A stretch of 64,000 nucleotides of DNA from a virus: positions 1 through 64,000 of IMG/VR virus record IMGVR_UViG_3300027791_000013; one strand, written 5' to 3'. Both the position numbers and the translations under genes were made by a program. The stretch's first letter is position 1. Each line of letters opens with the position of its first letter. Below the pieces are notes generated by a model. It was not told the DNA's origin. It ran no database searches and was given only the letters and a program-made list of their open reading frames with translations. This document shows positions 51,601-59,344 of the stretch, in pieces.

Positions 51601-52678
51601 CTTATCATCTAATATAGTTATAGATAAGATCAATGCAGGTACAGGTCAACTTGAAGAAACATATAATTTAATACTGACTGGGATGGATACTACGAAACGT
51701 ACAGTTTACGCAGCAACACAAAGTATATCAGGTTCTACGTTTAGTACTTCCACTACTTTAAGTTCGAAGTATATTAATGGTATATATAAATATAGAAGAT
51801 TTGAATTACTAGATTATAATAACATAGTAAGTTTTGATGGTAGTTTAGTTAATAAGTTCCAAGAATTACCATTTAATATAACGCATTTTACACCTATTAA
51901 TTATCATGCTATTGATCAAAAGTATAACTCATATCGAGATCAATTGGTATTTAAATTTAATCTTAATTCTTTAATCGACGTTGAATATCTAACTGAACAA
52001 TGGAATAATGCAGGTCCTCCTATATCTGCTACAGGTCATTCAGTATTTACATGGTCTAACCCAGTTTCATCATTAAGTGCTTGGGATGGAGAGATGTTAC
52101 TAATACAATCTGAAAGTGTAACAAATGTTGAGATATTATTTGTTGTACCGAACGTTTCTATTAAAAATTATTTAAATATTGATTTAGATTTAAACGCTGG
52201 TAAAATAAAATTATATAATAACGGGTTAACTTTCGGGGAAGTAACTTTTAATCCTAATTTAATACCAATTGAAAGAATTTTATACCCTGAATTATTTATT
52301 AATACACAAAATATACGAAATACACCTATTGATGAAATAGTAAAAGATATTTCTTATAATAGTTCAGGCGGTATATTAAAAAATTTAAAGATATACAACA
52401 CGTCATTGGATCAAAGTTTGATAAATTATTTAGAGTTACAGACAAAACAAATCGACCCTCTATATTTTAGAGTACCATGTGGTACAAGAAATAGTAATGA
52501 AGAAATTGATACATTATTTACTTATAATATACCAGGCAATATCAGCAATTATATTAATATTAACATTAAAGATATGGATATAAATAATGATATAAAGCAA
52601 CAATTAATAGATTACTTACAGAGCTCTGTAGAAGTAGTTACACCATCTCAACAAAAATTAATTTATAATATCGATTAA
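48680..52678 (+). CDS. large tail structural/fibre protein, 1332 aa
   Basis: Not recognised as a named family. It is a huge Asn/Asp/Ser-rich beta protein. The middle carries a propeller-like region with repeated strand-turn units (FIPQGNVLHIYDNNFKLL, NNIVLVCDNKLIKTNYFGEIL). Near the C-terminus a LamG/concanavalin-like segment (IDLDLNAGKIKLYNNGLTFG, then GGILKNLKIYNTSL) and a cysteine-containing end (FRVPCGTRNSNEEIDTLF) are seen. These suggest a distal fibre or adhesin recognising glycans. It is driven by its own late box. Confidence 0.7.
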   Translation: MSLSPTYQNLSALSPLYFKDSDNKLEFINQDKFTLQGLNLVTYNINKSANDSFIKNYSVNNLIKDKTSNDLFNLTKKISVQDLNTKLNFKSTLSALSAGFFLQTITTNDDKISPISFNIDIENLPGSKFLVDFINNEFCTVSLFDGRVPKFLFDGDGTPNPGGGKSLVFKFLNSTFLPLTSNYYFNYFYDSVNHKLRLYKNDEIVTTTITMLTTNATSISSGSDGYQIFVNTVLSAFVNSIGLLPANEERILNGTIEVGNEIKLLNSDNIDQFIYYDFQDNYKLSNDTISGVKYDFLTYYTYSNVITGDKNYANLKFFNLKNHISNDNIAYGGPLENRDDNLEYRGREYQNFTNQKSKEKDFDNISLNYTFFDKEYKIGSKDYTAFTLPDNLFPFRKININDTGLAVNGSFAATNPYFSDKVFKLTDTNKNKLQNSFIEDQEFLVLQNDVSLVVLQSGDLLGFQSINDIQSNDIFGDYLCTWLKGDGITKGIWFDRYYIPKDNSYTLSFSGDSNIFDNTTQAAEYFKNNEKDLVYYDLKSNLTFEPSASYGYQRINSKQIDVYIDGQKDKLLKDSFNIQTSAVQLQDISEVDLNKTKGYDNLDIQSIPNRDFNVGFELELDSLSSLDSFQLAGNLYEDGFTIKNNFFFTPFIFIPQGNVLHIYDNNFKLLRSNTYSGTENILDVLYIEQNNNIVLVCDNKLIKTNYFGEILNERFPADQGPRSDLLLEIIKSYKSRTYHGYNNVFFVTNRYFSDSIVINLDLNNLIPVEDTILQNQYLLDPLSSSYTSIVPKISGGYRFLVGNKPTKLDEEVACSLDNINRFISKQFIPGEAFVNSTVLSSELSSGIIQGQSYDENYFSIIRSMSAAAPSNFQVFFDFIQDGKARIVFDRLSVNQTEDPILDSTNSEIFDINSVNGRLFVQYINISGGTGFIQEFTPERFKLSAYELSETVNKGYKIDFIEENKELKIMSFARDLSSNIVIDKINAGTGQLEETYNLILTGMDTTKRTVYAATQSISGSTFSTSTTLSSKYINGIYKYRRFELLDYNNIVSFDGSLVNKFQELPFNITHFTPINYHAIDQKYNSYRDQLVFKFNLNSLIDVEYLTEQWNNAGPPISATGHSVFTWSNPVSSLSAWDGEMLLIQSESVTNVEILFVVPNVSIKNYLNIDLDLNAGKIKLYNNGLTFGEVTFNPNLIPIERILYPELFINTQNIRNTPIDEIVKDISYNSSGGILKNLKIYNTSLDQSLINYLELQTKQIDPLYFRVPCGTRNSNEEIDTLFTYNIPGNISNYININIKDMDINNDIKQQLIDYLQSSVEVVTPSQQKLIYNID

Positions 52679-52682
52679 AAAT

Positions 52683-54653
52683 ATGACCGTAAATAATATA
52701 ACAACCGACTTTTATATAGGTCAAGATTTAGAAAATAATTCTAGTGATGAATATAAGTCTTTAACTACATCAAAAAAAATAGCTTTTACAAATGGTAATG
52801 AATTTACTTTAAATGGTATAAATTATACTGGTTATTATAACTATGATGGTAATAATTCTTATAAAACTAAAACTTTACAAGTTGATAAACTAACAGTTGT
52901 AGAAAATATTAATACTGATATTATCAATTCAAACAAATTCTTTGATCGAACTATTTTTACTGAATTAAATCCTTCATATGTGTTAGATGATATTTTATTC
53001 AAACCTAATGAAATAATAAATAAAAATTCAATAAATTTTAAACTTAATTTATTGTATGATAATTTTATAGATTTATTTAGATTTGTAAATGTTAATAACC
53101 CTTTGATACCTACAGACTTTAATGCTTATGCAGTATTATCTACTACATCTACAGGTACTGAATGGCAATGGGTATCATCTGATGTTAGATTTATTTCTGG
53201 TGGTCTTGACCCAAGCTTAATTAGTTTCTCTGCTTATAATGAACAATTTTTTGAAGTAGATAAAATGAATACTGTATCTTTTAACAGTACAAAAGAACCT
53301 GAGGAGTATACATTATTTGTTACAACGAGTTCATACTTATTTGCATATCAATTAGATAGAAATGATACAATGTTTGATTTAGTATTGAGCGCAGATTCAA
53401 TTGGTATAGACGGTAGGATGAGATTTGAAAATATTACTAGTATAGCAGCTGATAAAGAAAATAATATTCTTTATTTAAATGATAGAGATAAACAACAAAT
53501 ATATAAAACTGACACTAAAACAATAATTAATAAAGATCGTACTGGTGTTCGGCAAATTAAACTCTTGGAAACTATCGGAGGTAAAGGTAATGATTTTACT
53601 AACTTTAATGACAACACATATATAGAATATGGTAATAAAAACGTGTTTGTATATGATTTTAGTGATAAGAGTATAAAGAAATTTAGTGATAAATTTGTTT
53701 TTAAATCTAGATATGCTAATGTAAAGTTGTTTACTGAAAACGAGTTCATTAGTATGACTTATAATAAAACATTTGACTTACTGTATATATTAACCAAAAC
53801 TTATAGAGTTTTAGTATTAAATGCAAATAATTTTAGTGAAGTCGATAGATATGTATTAACAAGTAATCCATTTGAATTTTCTATACCTTTAATCGGTTTA
53901 TTTGAGTTACCTAGAAAAATAGTCTTTTCAGGAAATAATAGCAATGTTTACTACTTACAAACTACAAAAAATGTATATAAATATTTTGTAAATACCCAAA
54001 CAAAAAATATTGAAAGATTTACTATTGATATCTCATTCGATTCAGTCTCAATGTGGAATACAATATTTGATAGATTTTCTGCTTTTGAAACGGAATGGGA
54101 TGACCTTCCTGATTTTGATAAATTCACAATAGCGGCTAATGGTTTGCAAATAATAGATAGCGATGTAAAAGATACAGATAAGTTATTGTTATGGTCAAAT
54201 AAAAGAATATTTAGTTTTAATGAAAATAATAACTACGTTTCTTTATTAAACACAAATAGACCAAACTTCTTTAAGAAAAGTGAAATATTCCTAAATGATG
54301 AATACTTTAATAATATTACGTTTAATTCAACCATATATAGACACCTATTTAATTTAAATTTATTAGGTTCAAATTTAAATAAACAATTACTTGCAGTTTT
54401 CGATACAGTTGAAACAAATGGTTATTTGAGATTTAAAGATTTCTTGGAAATATCTTATGAAGATAAAAAACAATTAGATTTAACTGATCAAAAACAATAT
54501 TTTGCAGGTATAAATGAAACGTTAAACGGTAATACATTAAACAGAATAATGACTAATTTATATGAATATCAAGATAAAATTATACAGACTATTGTAACAA
54601 AGAGAATTGGTGCAAGAATACCCATTTTAAAGACAGTACTATTAGATAAATAA
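52683..54653 (+). CDS. large tail structural protein, 656 aa, beta-propeller-like
   Basis: Not recognised by name. It shares the style of the previous protein: an N-terminal KIAFTNGNEFTLNGINYTG segment similar to KFTLQGLNLVTYN in that protein, and a central NHL/propeller-like repeat region (LFAYQLDRNDTMFDLVLSADSIG, ITSIAADKENNILYLNDRDKQQIYKTD). It begins 4 nt after the previous stop and is co-transcribed. Probable tail fibre or baseplate-fibre connector. Confidence 0.7.
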   Translation: MTVNNITTDFYIGQDLENNSSDEYKSLTTSKKIAFTNGNEFTLNGINYTGYYNYDGNNSYKTKTLQVDKLTVVENINTDIINSNKFFDRTIFTELNPSYVLDDILFKPNEIINKNSINFKLNLLYDNFIDLFRFVNVNNPLIPTDFNAYAVLSTTSTGTEWQWVSSDVRFISGGLDPSLISFSAYNEQFFEVDKMNTVSFNSTKEPEEYTLFVTTSSYLFAYQLDRNDTMFDLVLSADSIGIDGRMRFENITSIAADKENNILYLNDRDKQQIYKTDTKTIINKDRTGVRQIKLLETIGGKGNDFTNFNDNTYIEYGNKNVFVYDFSDKSIKKFSDKFVFKSRYANVKLFTENEFISMTYNKTFDLLYILTKTYRVLVLNANNFSEVDRYVLTSNPFEFSIPLIGLFELPRKIVFSGNNSNVYYLQTTKNVYKYFVNTQTKNIERFTIDISFDSVSMWNTIFDRFSAFETEWDDLPDFDKFTIAANGLQIIDSDVKDTDKLLLWSNKRIFSFNENNNYVSLLNTNRPNFFKKSEIFLNDEYFNNITFNSTIYRHLFNLNLLGSNLNKQLLAVFDTVETNGYLRFKDFLEISYEDKKQLDLTDQKQYFAGINETLNGNTLNRIMTNLYEYQDKIIQTIVTKRIGARIPILKTVLLDK

Positions 54654-54659
54654 TTATAG

Positions 54660-55502
54660 ATGAGTACCAATATAACAGGTTTAGCCGGTGAAATAATAGC
54701 TTTCACATACCCTTCAATTATAAAAATAGCTGATAATGGTAACATGCCAGCAGTCTGTGGTGGCAATAGAAATGCTGCTGCAGTTTTTCAGAACAGTAAT
54801 CGAAGCGGACAACCTAATGCATTATCAGTATTATCAGATGGTAGTGGTATTGTTGGTTCGTTAGCAATGGGGCAGCAAGGGTCTGGAGCCAAAGTGTTTG
54901 GACCTTTAATTGTAGATGGTGGTACGAATAGTGTAGTTGCAAAAGTAGTAGATATTAAAAATGGTGGTATAACAGTAGCAAACCAAATTACTGTAGCCGG
55001 TAGTGGTGCGAATAATATCAGCGGTACTACAAATTTAAATGTATTAAACGTTGCTACCACGTCGACCCTAATTGGAGCTGTTTGTGTTTGTAGTACTTTA
55101 GGGGTTACCGGTACAGCTACTGTAAATGGATGTACAACATTGAACGGCGGTTTAAATGTTACATCTGGTGGTTTATCAGTAACTGGAGCGATAAATGCTA
55201 CAAATGATATTACAGCTTTTTCTACTTCAGATAGTAGATTAAAAAATAACATTATTAAGATTAATGATTCAAATAAAATTATTAATAGCTTAAATGGTTA
55301 TAAGTATGAATGGAATGAAAAAGCTAACCAATCAGGAGAAGGCATTGGTGTTATAGCTCAAGAAGTTAAAGAACTTATACCTTCGGCTGTCAGAGAAAAT
55401 GATGAAGGTTATCTATCAGTAGATTATATAAAAATTATACCATACTTAATCGAAGAGGTAAAAAATTTAAACAATAGAATTAAAATATTAGAGGAGAAAT
55501 AA
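54660..55502 (+). CDS. tail fibre with S74 intramolecular chaperone domain, 280 aa
   Basis: A trimeric beta-helical shaft (Gly/Thr/Val/Asn-rich, with Cys such as GAVCVCSTL and NGCTTLNGG) ends in a Peptidase_S74 domain. STSDSRLKNNI contains the auto-cleavage Ser and RLK motif, GIGVIAQEVKELIPSAV is the conserved second block, and a C-terminal coil (LIEEVKNLNNRIKILEE) trimerises it. The chaperone cleaves itself off after folding. It joins the next gene, a paralog, by TAATG; both share a 63-bp identical segment. The shaft part likely determines receptor specificity. Confidence 0.85.
   Translation: MSTNITGLAGEIIAFTYPSIIKIADNGNMPAVCGGNRNAAAVFQNSNRSGQPNALSVLSDGSGIVGSLAMGQQGSGAKVFGPLIVDGGTNSVVAKVVDIKNGGITVANQITVAGSGANNISGTTNLNVLNVATTSTLIGAVCVCSTLGVTGTATVNGCTTLNGGLNVTSGGLSVTGAINATNDITAFSTSDSRLKNNIIKINDSNKIINSLNGYKYEWNEKANQSGEGIGVIAQEVKELIPSAVRENDEGYLSVDYIKIIPYLIEEVKNLNNRIKILEEK
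55182..55244 (+). repeat. 63-bp identical repeat at shaft/chaperone junction, copy 1
   Basis: Identical to 55922-55984. It encodes TGAINATNDITAFSTSDSRL at the start of the S74 chaperone domain. The flanks diverge on both sides. Confidence 0.9.
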
Positions 55503-56248
55503 TGGCAACTTTACAAGGAAGAAATATAAACGATACATATAAAGGTTTAATAAAAACCTTTTCTAACGGGCAACTAACATCATCTAATCTAATTACTGAT
55601 GGTTCAGGTAATTTTACAGCTTTAACCTTAGGTAGTGCAGGTAATAGTTCTTCTTTTGATAATTCATTAGTAGTTAATACTACTATACTTGCCTGTAATA
55701 ATCTCACTACTAATAGTAATCTTTGCGTTAAGGGTTCAGGTACATTTGATAATAATATTATTGTAACGGGTAATACACTAATAACCGGTAATTTAACTGC
55801 ATCAAGCTTTAATTTTAACGGTGCAGGTACATTTAACGGTGGAATAACGTTTAATAATACAATAGGAGTTTGCGGGGTAACAAACCTAAAAGCTACAAAT
55901 ATTGTTGGTGATTTAAATGTTACTGGAGCGATAAATGCTACAAATGATATTACAGCTTTTTCTACTTCAGATAGTAGATTAAAAGAAAATTTAATTCCTA
56001 TTGATTCAGAAAGTTTTGTAAGTAACTTAACTGGTTATGAATTTAATTGGAATAGTAAGTCTAAAAGAACTGGTAAAGGTAAAGGAATTATAGCTCAAGA
56101 CTTGTATAATATTGATACAAGTTTAGTTAAAGAAAATAGCGATGGATATCTTACAGTAGATTATACGAGTCTAATTCCAGTGCTAATTGAAGAAGTTAAA
56201 AGGTTAGGTAAAGAAATTGAAGCCTTAAAAAACTTACAGCATCATTGA
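55502..56248 (+). CDS. tail fibre with S74 intramolecular chaperone domain, 248 aa (paralog)
   Basis: Paralog of the previous gene. The shaft is a different Gly/Asn/Thr-rich beta repeat (TLITGNLTASSFNFNGAGTF); the end is a second S74 domain with STSDSRLKENL, GKGIIAQDLYNIDTSLV, DGYLTVDYTSLIPVLIEE and a C-terminal coil (VKRLGKEIEALKNL). The start has SD-like GAGGAG in the upstream coding end and TAATG coupling. Its stop overlaps the antisense PKD gene by 7 nt. Confidence 0.85.
   Translation: MATLQGRNINDTYKGLIKTFSNGQLTSSNLITDGSGNFTALTLGSAGNSSSFDNSLVVNTTILACNNLTTNSNLCVKGSGTFDNNIIVTGNTLITGNLTASSFNFNGAGTFNGGITFNNTIGVCGVTNLKATNIVGDLNVTGAINATNDITAFSTSDSRLKENLIPIDSESFVSNLTGYEFNWNSKSKRTGKGKGIIAQDLYNIDTSLVKENSDGYLTVDYTSLIPVLIEEVKRLGKEIEALKNLQHH
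55922..55984 (+). repeat. 63-bp identical repeat at shaft/chaperone junction, copy 2
   Basis: Identical to 55182-55244. The match starts just before the S74 domain, at the boundary of the shaft and chaperone. Confidence 0.9.
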
Positions 56249-57012
56249 TAAGTCGGCTCGTAATAACGAAAGCTACCAAAACCTGAAGTACCTACTAATG
56301 TAGTATCATCTGCGGATACCGTTGTTAGAATAAGCTCACCTGAAGATAATTTACCGTAAATAAAAGTACTGTTTGTTTTTAAACTATCAATAACTTCAAA
56401 ATTTTCATCTGGTGAAGTAAAGAAAAAACTTTTATTTTGATATTGGAAATTCATATTATCTAGATATTTACTTTCCAATTGCAACGGAGAGTTATTACCA
56501 TTAACACTTAAATTTATCTTATAATCATTAGCTGATAATTCTCGCGACGTAGCTATATTATTAAATCTAGTAATATAAAACCTAACAGTACTTTCACTTT
56601 CACTTTGGGTACCTGCATCTTGCGCTATAAAAATTAGATCTGGAACTGGATCTTTAACGTTAACGTTAAAACTATTGTTAGAACTAAATAACTCACCACT
56701 ACTAGTAGCTACTACTAAAGTAACTCGAAAATTACCAGACGTTTTATAGGTATGAAATGCAGAAAGATTATTTTCTACGACAGTACCATCACCAAAATCT
56801 ACAAAAAAATCAGTATCTGAGATTATTGGATTAGCAGATAGAAAATTAGGTACAGCATATATACCTCCTAAATCACCGGTGTATATATTACTACTAAGGT
56901 CAGCGCTATTTGTACCTAACCCTAATATCTTTTTAAAATTTTTATTATAAATATCCAGTGGTATAATTATACCTGATAATGAACTATAATCTTTATTAAA
57001 ACTGTAATTCAT
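56242..57012 (-). CDS. tail protein with PKD-like domain, 256 aa
   Basis: The central segment FFVDFGDGTVVENNLSAFHTYKTSGNFRVTLVV is a PKD (polycystic-kidney-disease type) Ig-like domain (DFGDG...HTY...G.F.VTLVV, in parts), often used for adhesion or as a spacer in virion proteins. The rest is beta-rich and Asn/Ser-rich. Its gene begins only 1 nt after the gp6 stop, so it is in the wedge operon. Probably a baseplate or fibre-attachment protein. Confidence 0.75.
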   Translation of the reverse strand: MNYSFNKDYSSLSGIIIPLDIYNKNFKKILGLGTNSADLSSNIYTGDLGGIYAVPNFLSANPIISDTDFFVDFGDGTVVENNLSAFHTYKTSGNFRVTLVVATSSGELFSSNNSFNVNVKDPVPDLIFIAQDAGTQSESESTVRFYITRFNNIATSRELSANDYKINLSVNGNNSPLQLESKYLDNMNFQYQNKSFFFTSPDENFEVIDSLKTNSTFIYGKLSSGELILTTVSADDTTLVGTSGFGSFRYYEPTYQ

Positions 57013-57013
57013 T

Positions 57014-58837
57014 CTATGTGTTCTCTACAATAATATTGGATAGTATCGATTTATTTGAAAGGTATGGGTATTTAAAAAATGGTAATTTTAAGTCACTACC
57101 AATTATTTTTATATCGTTATTAGGATATATAGGGTTATAAACAACAAGACTAATTCCTTCAACTTCATTATCATTAACATTATTAATAACACGCCTTGTA
57201 CGTATATCTTCAACCCCATCTATATTAAAAATTTGATTGCTTATATCTTTTAGACTTATTAAACTACCTAAATTTAAACTTTCAAAATAGTTTATAAATA
57301 TATTGTTTATTCTTTCTTTTATTGATTCAGTACTTGAATTACTTAACACATTTCTTTTTATAATTAAAAACGACTCACTAGATATATCTTTTGTTAGTGT
57401 TCTATCTGCATTACTTCTTACCCCTAAACCAAATGAAGTATATACTGGGTCAACAGGTACTATATTAATATTAGCTTGTTGTTGCTCTTTAAATGAATTT
57501 ATAATTGAAGACTTTTGTGAAGTTGAAACAAAATTAAGATTATCATTTTCATCTACATTATTAAATTTAGAGACTAAAAATAAGTAAATATTATTTATTT
57601 GATTAATTGAATTAAAATTAATCTGGTTAAATAAAACTCTACTATCATCATTAGGTTTATTTAACCCGATATTTAAAAAATAATTTAAATATTGATCAAC
57701 ATAGTCATCGTTATTAACAACGTTAAATGATTTTAAAACTTGTGAAAAATTAGTTAATAAAAAGTCATTATAATCTTTTATTGTCACGACTCTATTCTGT
57801 AATTGAAAGTTTTTAGCTGCATTATTTCTAATACTTTCAGTATCTTCCTTTTCTACTGGTGTAGTTGATTGAAGACTATTTGAAAAATTTAAATATTGTA
57901 GCTGCTGAGTAGTTATAAAATTAAATGTATTGTTGTAAATATCTTGACTAATTTGATTAAATCTAGGAGTTACAAACAAATTTAAGTTATTACCATCCAA
58001 TACTCCTGGTGATATTACACCTGCTTCCCCTGAACTTTGGATATAATATATAAGAACGTTATCCCCTACGTTAAGTTTTTTACCAAAAACCCCGTTACCA
58101 AATTTAAATTCATAAAGACCATTTTCATTTAATCTCTTTTCAAATACAGTTGAGTCAGAATTTTCTAAAAATAAACTAGTTGTTTCAGTAAATTCAATTA
58201 TTTTCTTAGTATCAGCATCTTGCACGTAAATACTAATCGAACTACTATCTACATTAATTTTTAAGTTATCATCTTTACTCTTAACAGCTAATATTACAGA
58301 TTCAAAATCTTCCCCTAACGCTGTTATCTGAGGGAATTCAAAATATTGTCCTTCTCTTAAAATATTTTCACTAGAAAAATTCTTTAAATTTTGATTACCT
58401 ATTACAGTTTTATTAAAAGTACTATCATTAATAAATGAATAATATACACCACCTACAACGAAATAACTATATCTTTTAATCGTATACGCATCCACCGGTA
58501 ACAAACTACTCGCTTCTAAATTAAATGAAAGTAACGAAGTCTGGTAACCTTTAGGTTTATAATCAATTAATTTAACGATTCTATTCATATTTTCATATAT
58601 GTTAGTATCGGTAAACATCGATTCAGCAGATGTTTGATTGAGATAAAATAAAAGTAAATGGTAACTGTATGCAATTACATCAATAATAGATGACATATTA
58701 CTACCTTCAAAAGACTGGTCAGTATATACATTACCTTCATTCAATCTTGTTTGAATAAGTTCTTTTAGTGATTTTGCATCAAAAGCAGTATAACTATTTC
58801 TTGATAAACTAAAATCAGTTAAATTTTCCTTCGCCAT
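57014..58837 (-). CDS. 6: baseplate wedge protein, gp6-like
   Basis: 607 aa (T4 gp6 is 660). N-terminus TDFSLSRNSYTAFDAKSLKELI...NVYTDQSFEGSNMSSIIDVIAYSYHLLLFYLNQT...FTDTNIYENM (in segments), characteristic of the gp6/baseplate J-type wedge. The middle has EKEDTESIRNNAAKNFQLQNR and IKDYNDFLLTNF, and the C-terminus is a helical/Ig part with SLGSLISLKDISNQIFNIDGVEDIRTRRV. The late box ATTAAATA lies 5 nt before the ATG. Gp6 forms the ring of wedge dimers around the hub. Confidence 0.9.
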   Translation of the reverse strand: MAKENLTDFSLSRNSYTAFDAKSLKELIQTRLNEGNVYTDQSFEGSNMSSIIDVIAYSYHLLLFYLNQTSAESMFTDTNIYENMNRIVKLIDYKPKGYQTSLLSFNLEASSLLPVDAYTIKRYSYFVVGGVYYSFINDSTFNKTVIGNQNLKNFSSENILREGQYFEFPQITALGEDFESVILAVKSKDDNLKINVDSSSISIYVQDADTKKIIEFTETTSLFLENSDSTVFEKRLNENGLYEFKFGNGVFGKKLNVGDNVLIYYIQSSGEAGVISPGVLDGNNLNLFVTPRFNQISQDIYNNTFNFITTQQLQYLNFSNSLQSTTPVEKEDTESIRNNAAKNFQLQNRVVTIKDYNDFLLTNFSQVLKSFNVVNNDDYVDQYLNYFLNIGLNKPNDDSRVLFNQINFNSINQINNIYLFLVSKFNNVDENDNLNFVSTSQKSSIINSFKEQQQANINIVPVDPVYTSFGLGVRSNADRTLTKDISSESFLIIKRNVLSNSSTESIKERINNIFINYFESLNLGSLISLKDISNQIFNIDGVEDIRTRRVINNVNDNEVEGISLVVYNPIYPNNDIKIIGSDLKLPFFKYPYLSNKSILSNIIVENT

Positions 58838-58849
58838 AAATATATTTAA

Positions 58850-59323
58850 TTAATAACTATAGAAACCAGATTTGTTTAATCTGCCTTTTATATTAAGTGG
58901 GTTATTGTTAAATTCGGGTATATTAATTGTTATGTTTAATTCATATTCCCCTGTTCCGATATCTGCTATAACTTCTATTTCAATTACTTGAATTCTAGGT
59001 TCAAAACCAACAAAAGTATTATTTATAGTTTCACCTATAACTGTAGCTCTAGCTTTCGACACCGGTAAGAATAAAAGATCACCAAAATTCATACCAAACT
59101 CAGGGTTTAATATTTTTTGACCTGGAAAGGTGGTTATTAAGTTAATTAATGAGTTTCTAATAGCTTCAAAATTAACTGAAGTATTTAAATCTTTTAAATT
59201 TTCAGGACTATGTAATTCATTTCCTTTAACTATACCTACGTTTACATTTAAATTAAGATCTCTATAGATAACATCATTAGTTTTTTCCCTTACAGGTTCT
59301 AAAATATTTAGTTTTATAGGCAT
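58850..59323 (-). CDS. 25: baseplate wedge protein, gp25-like
   Basis: 157 aa (T4 gp25 is 132). The GPW/gp25 family pattern is clear: VNFEAIRNSLINLITTFPGQKILNPEFGMNFGDLLFLP (in segments), then ARATVIGETINNTFVGFEPRIQVIEIEV, a lysozyme-like fold without catalytic residues. The late box ACTAAATA lies 5 nt before the ATG. It precedes gp6 by 12 nt, as in contractile baseplate gene blocks. Confidence 0.92.
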   Translation of the reverse strand: MPIKLNILEPVREKTNDVIYRDLNLNVNVGIVKGNELHSPENLKDLNTSVNFEAIRNSLINLITTFPGQKILNPEFGMNFGDLLFLPVSKARATVIGETINNTFVGFEPRIQVIEIEVIADIGTGEYELNITINIPEFNNNPLNIKGRLNKSGFYSY

Positions 59324-59344
59324 ATAAGTATTTAGTAGAAGTTA

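Noticed and set aside
54788-55252. 154-codon minus frame opposite the first S74 fibre
   Set aside because: A shadow of Gly/Thr/Val/Asn-rich beta repeats; no promoter and no homology seen.
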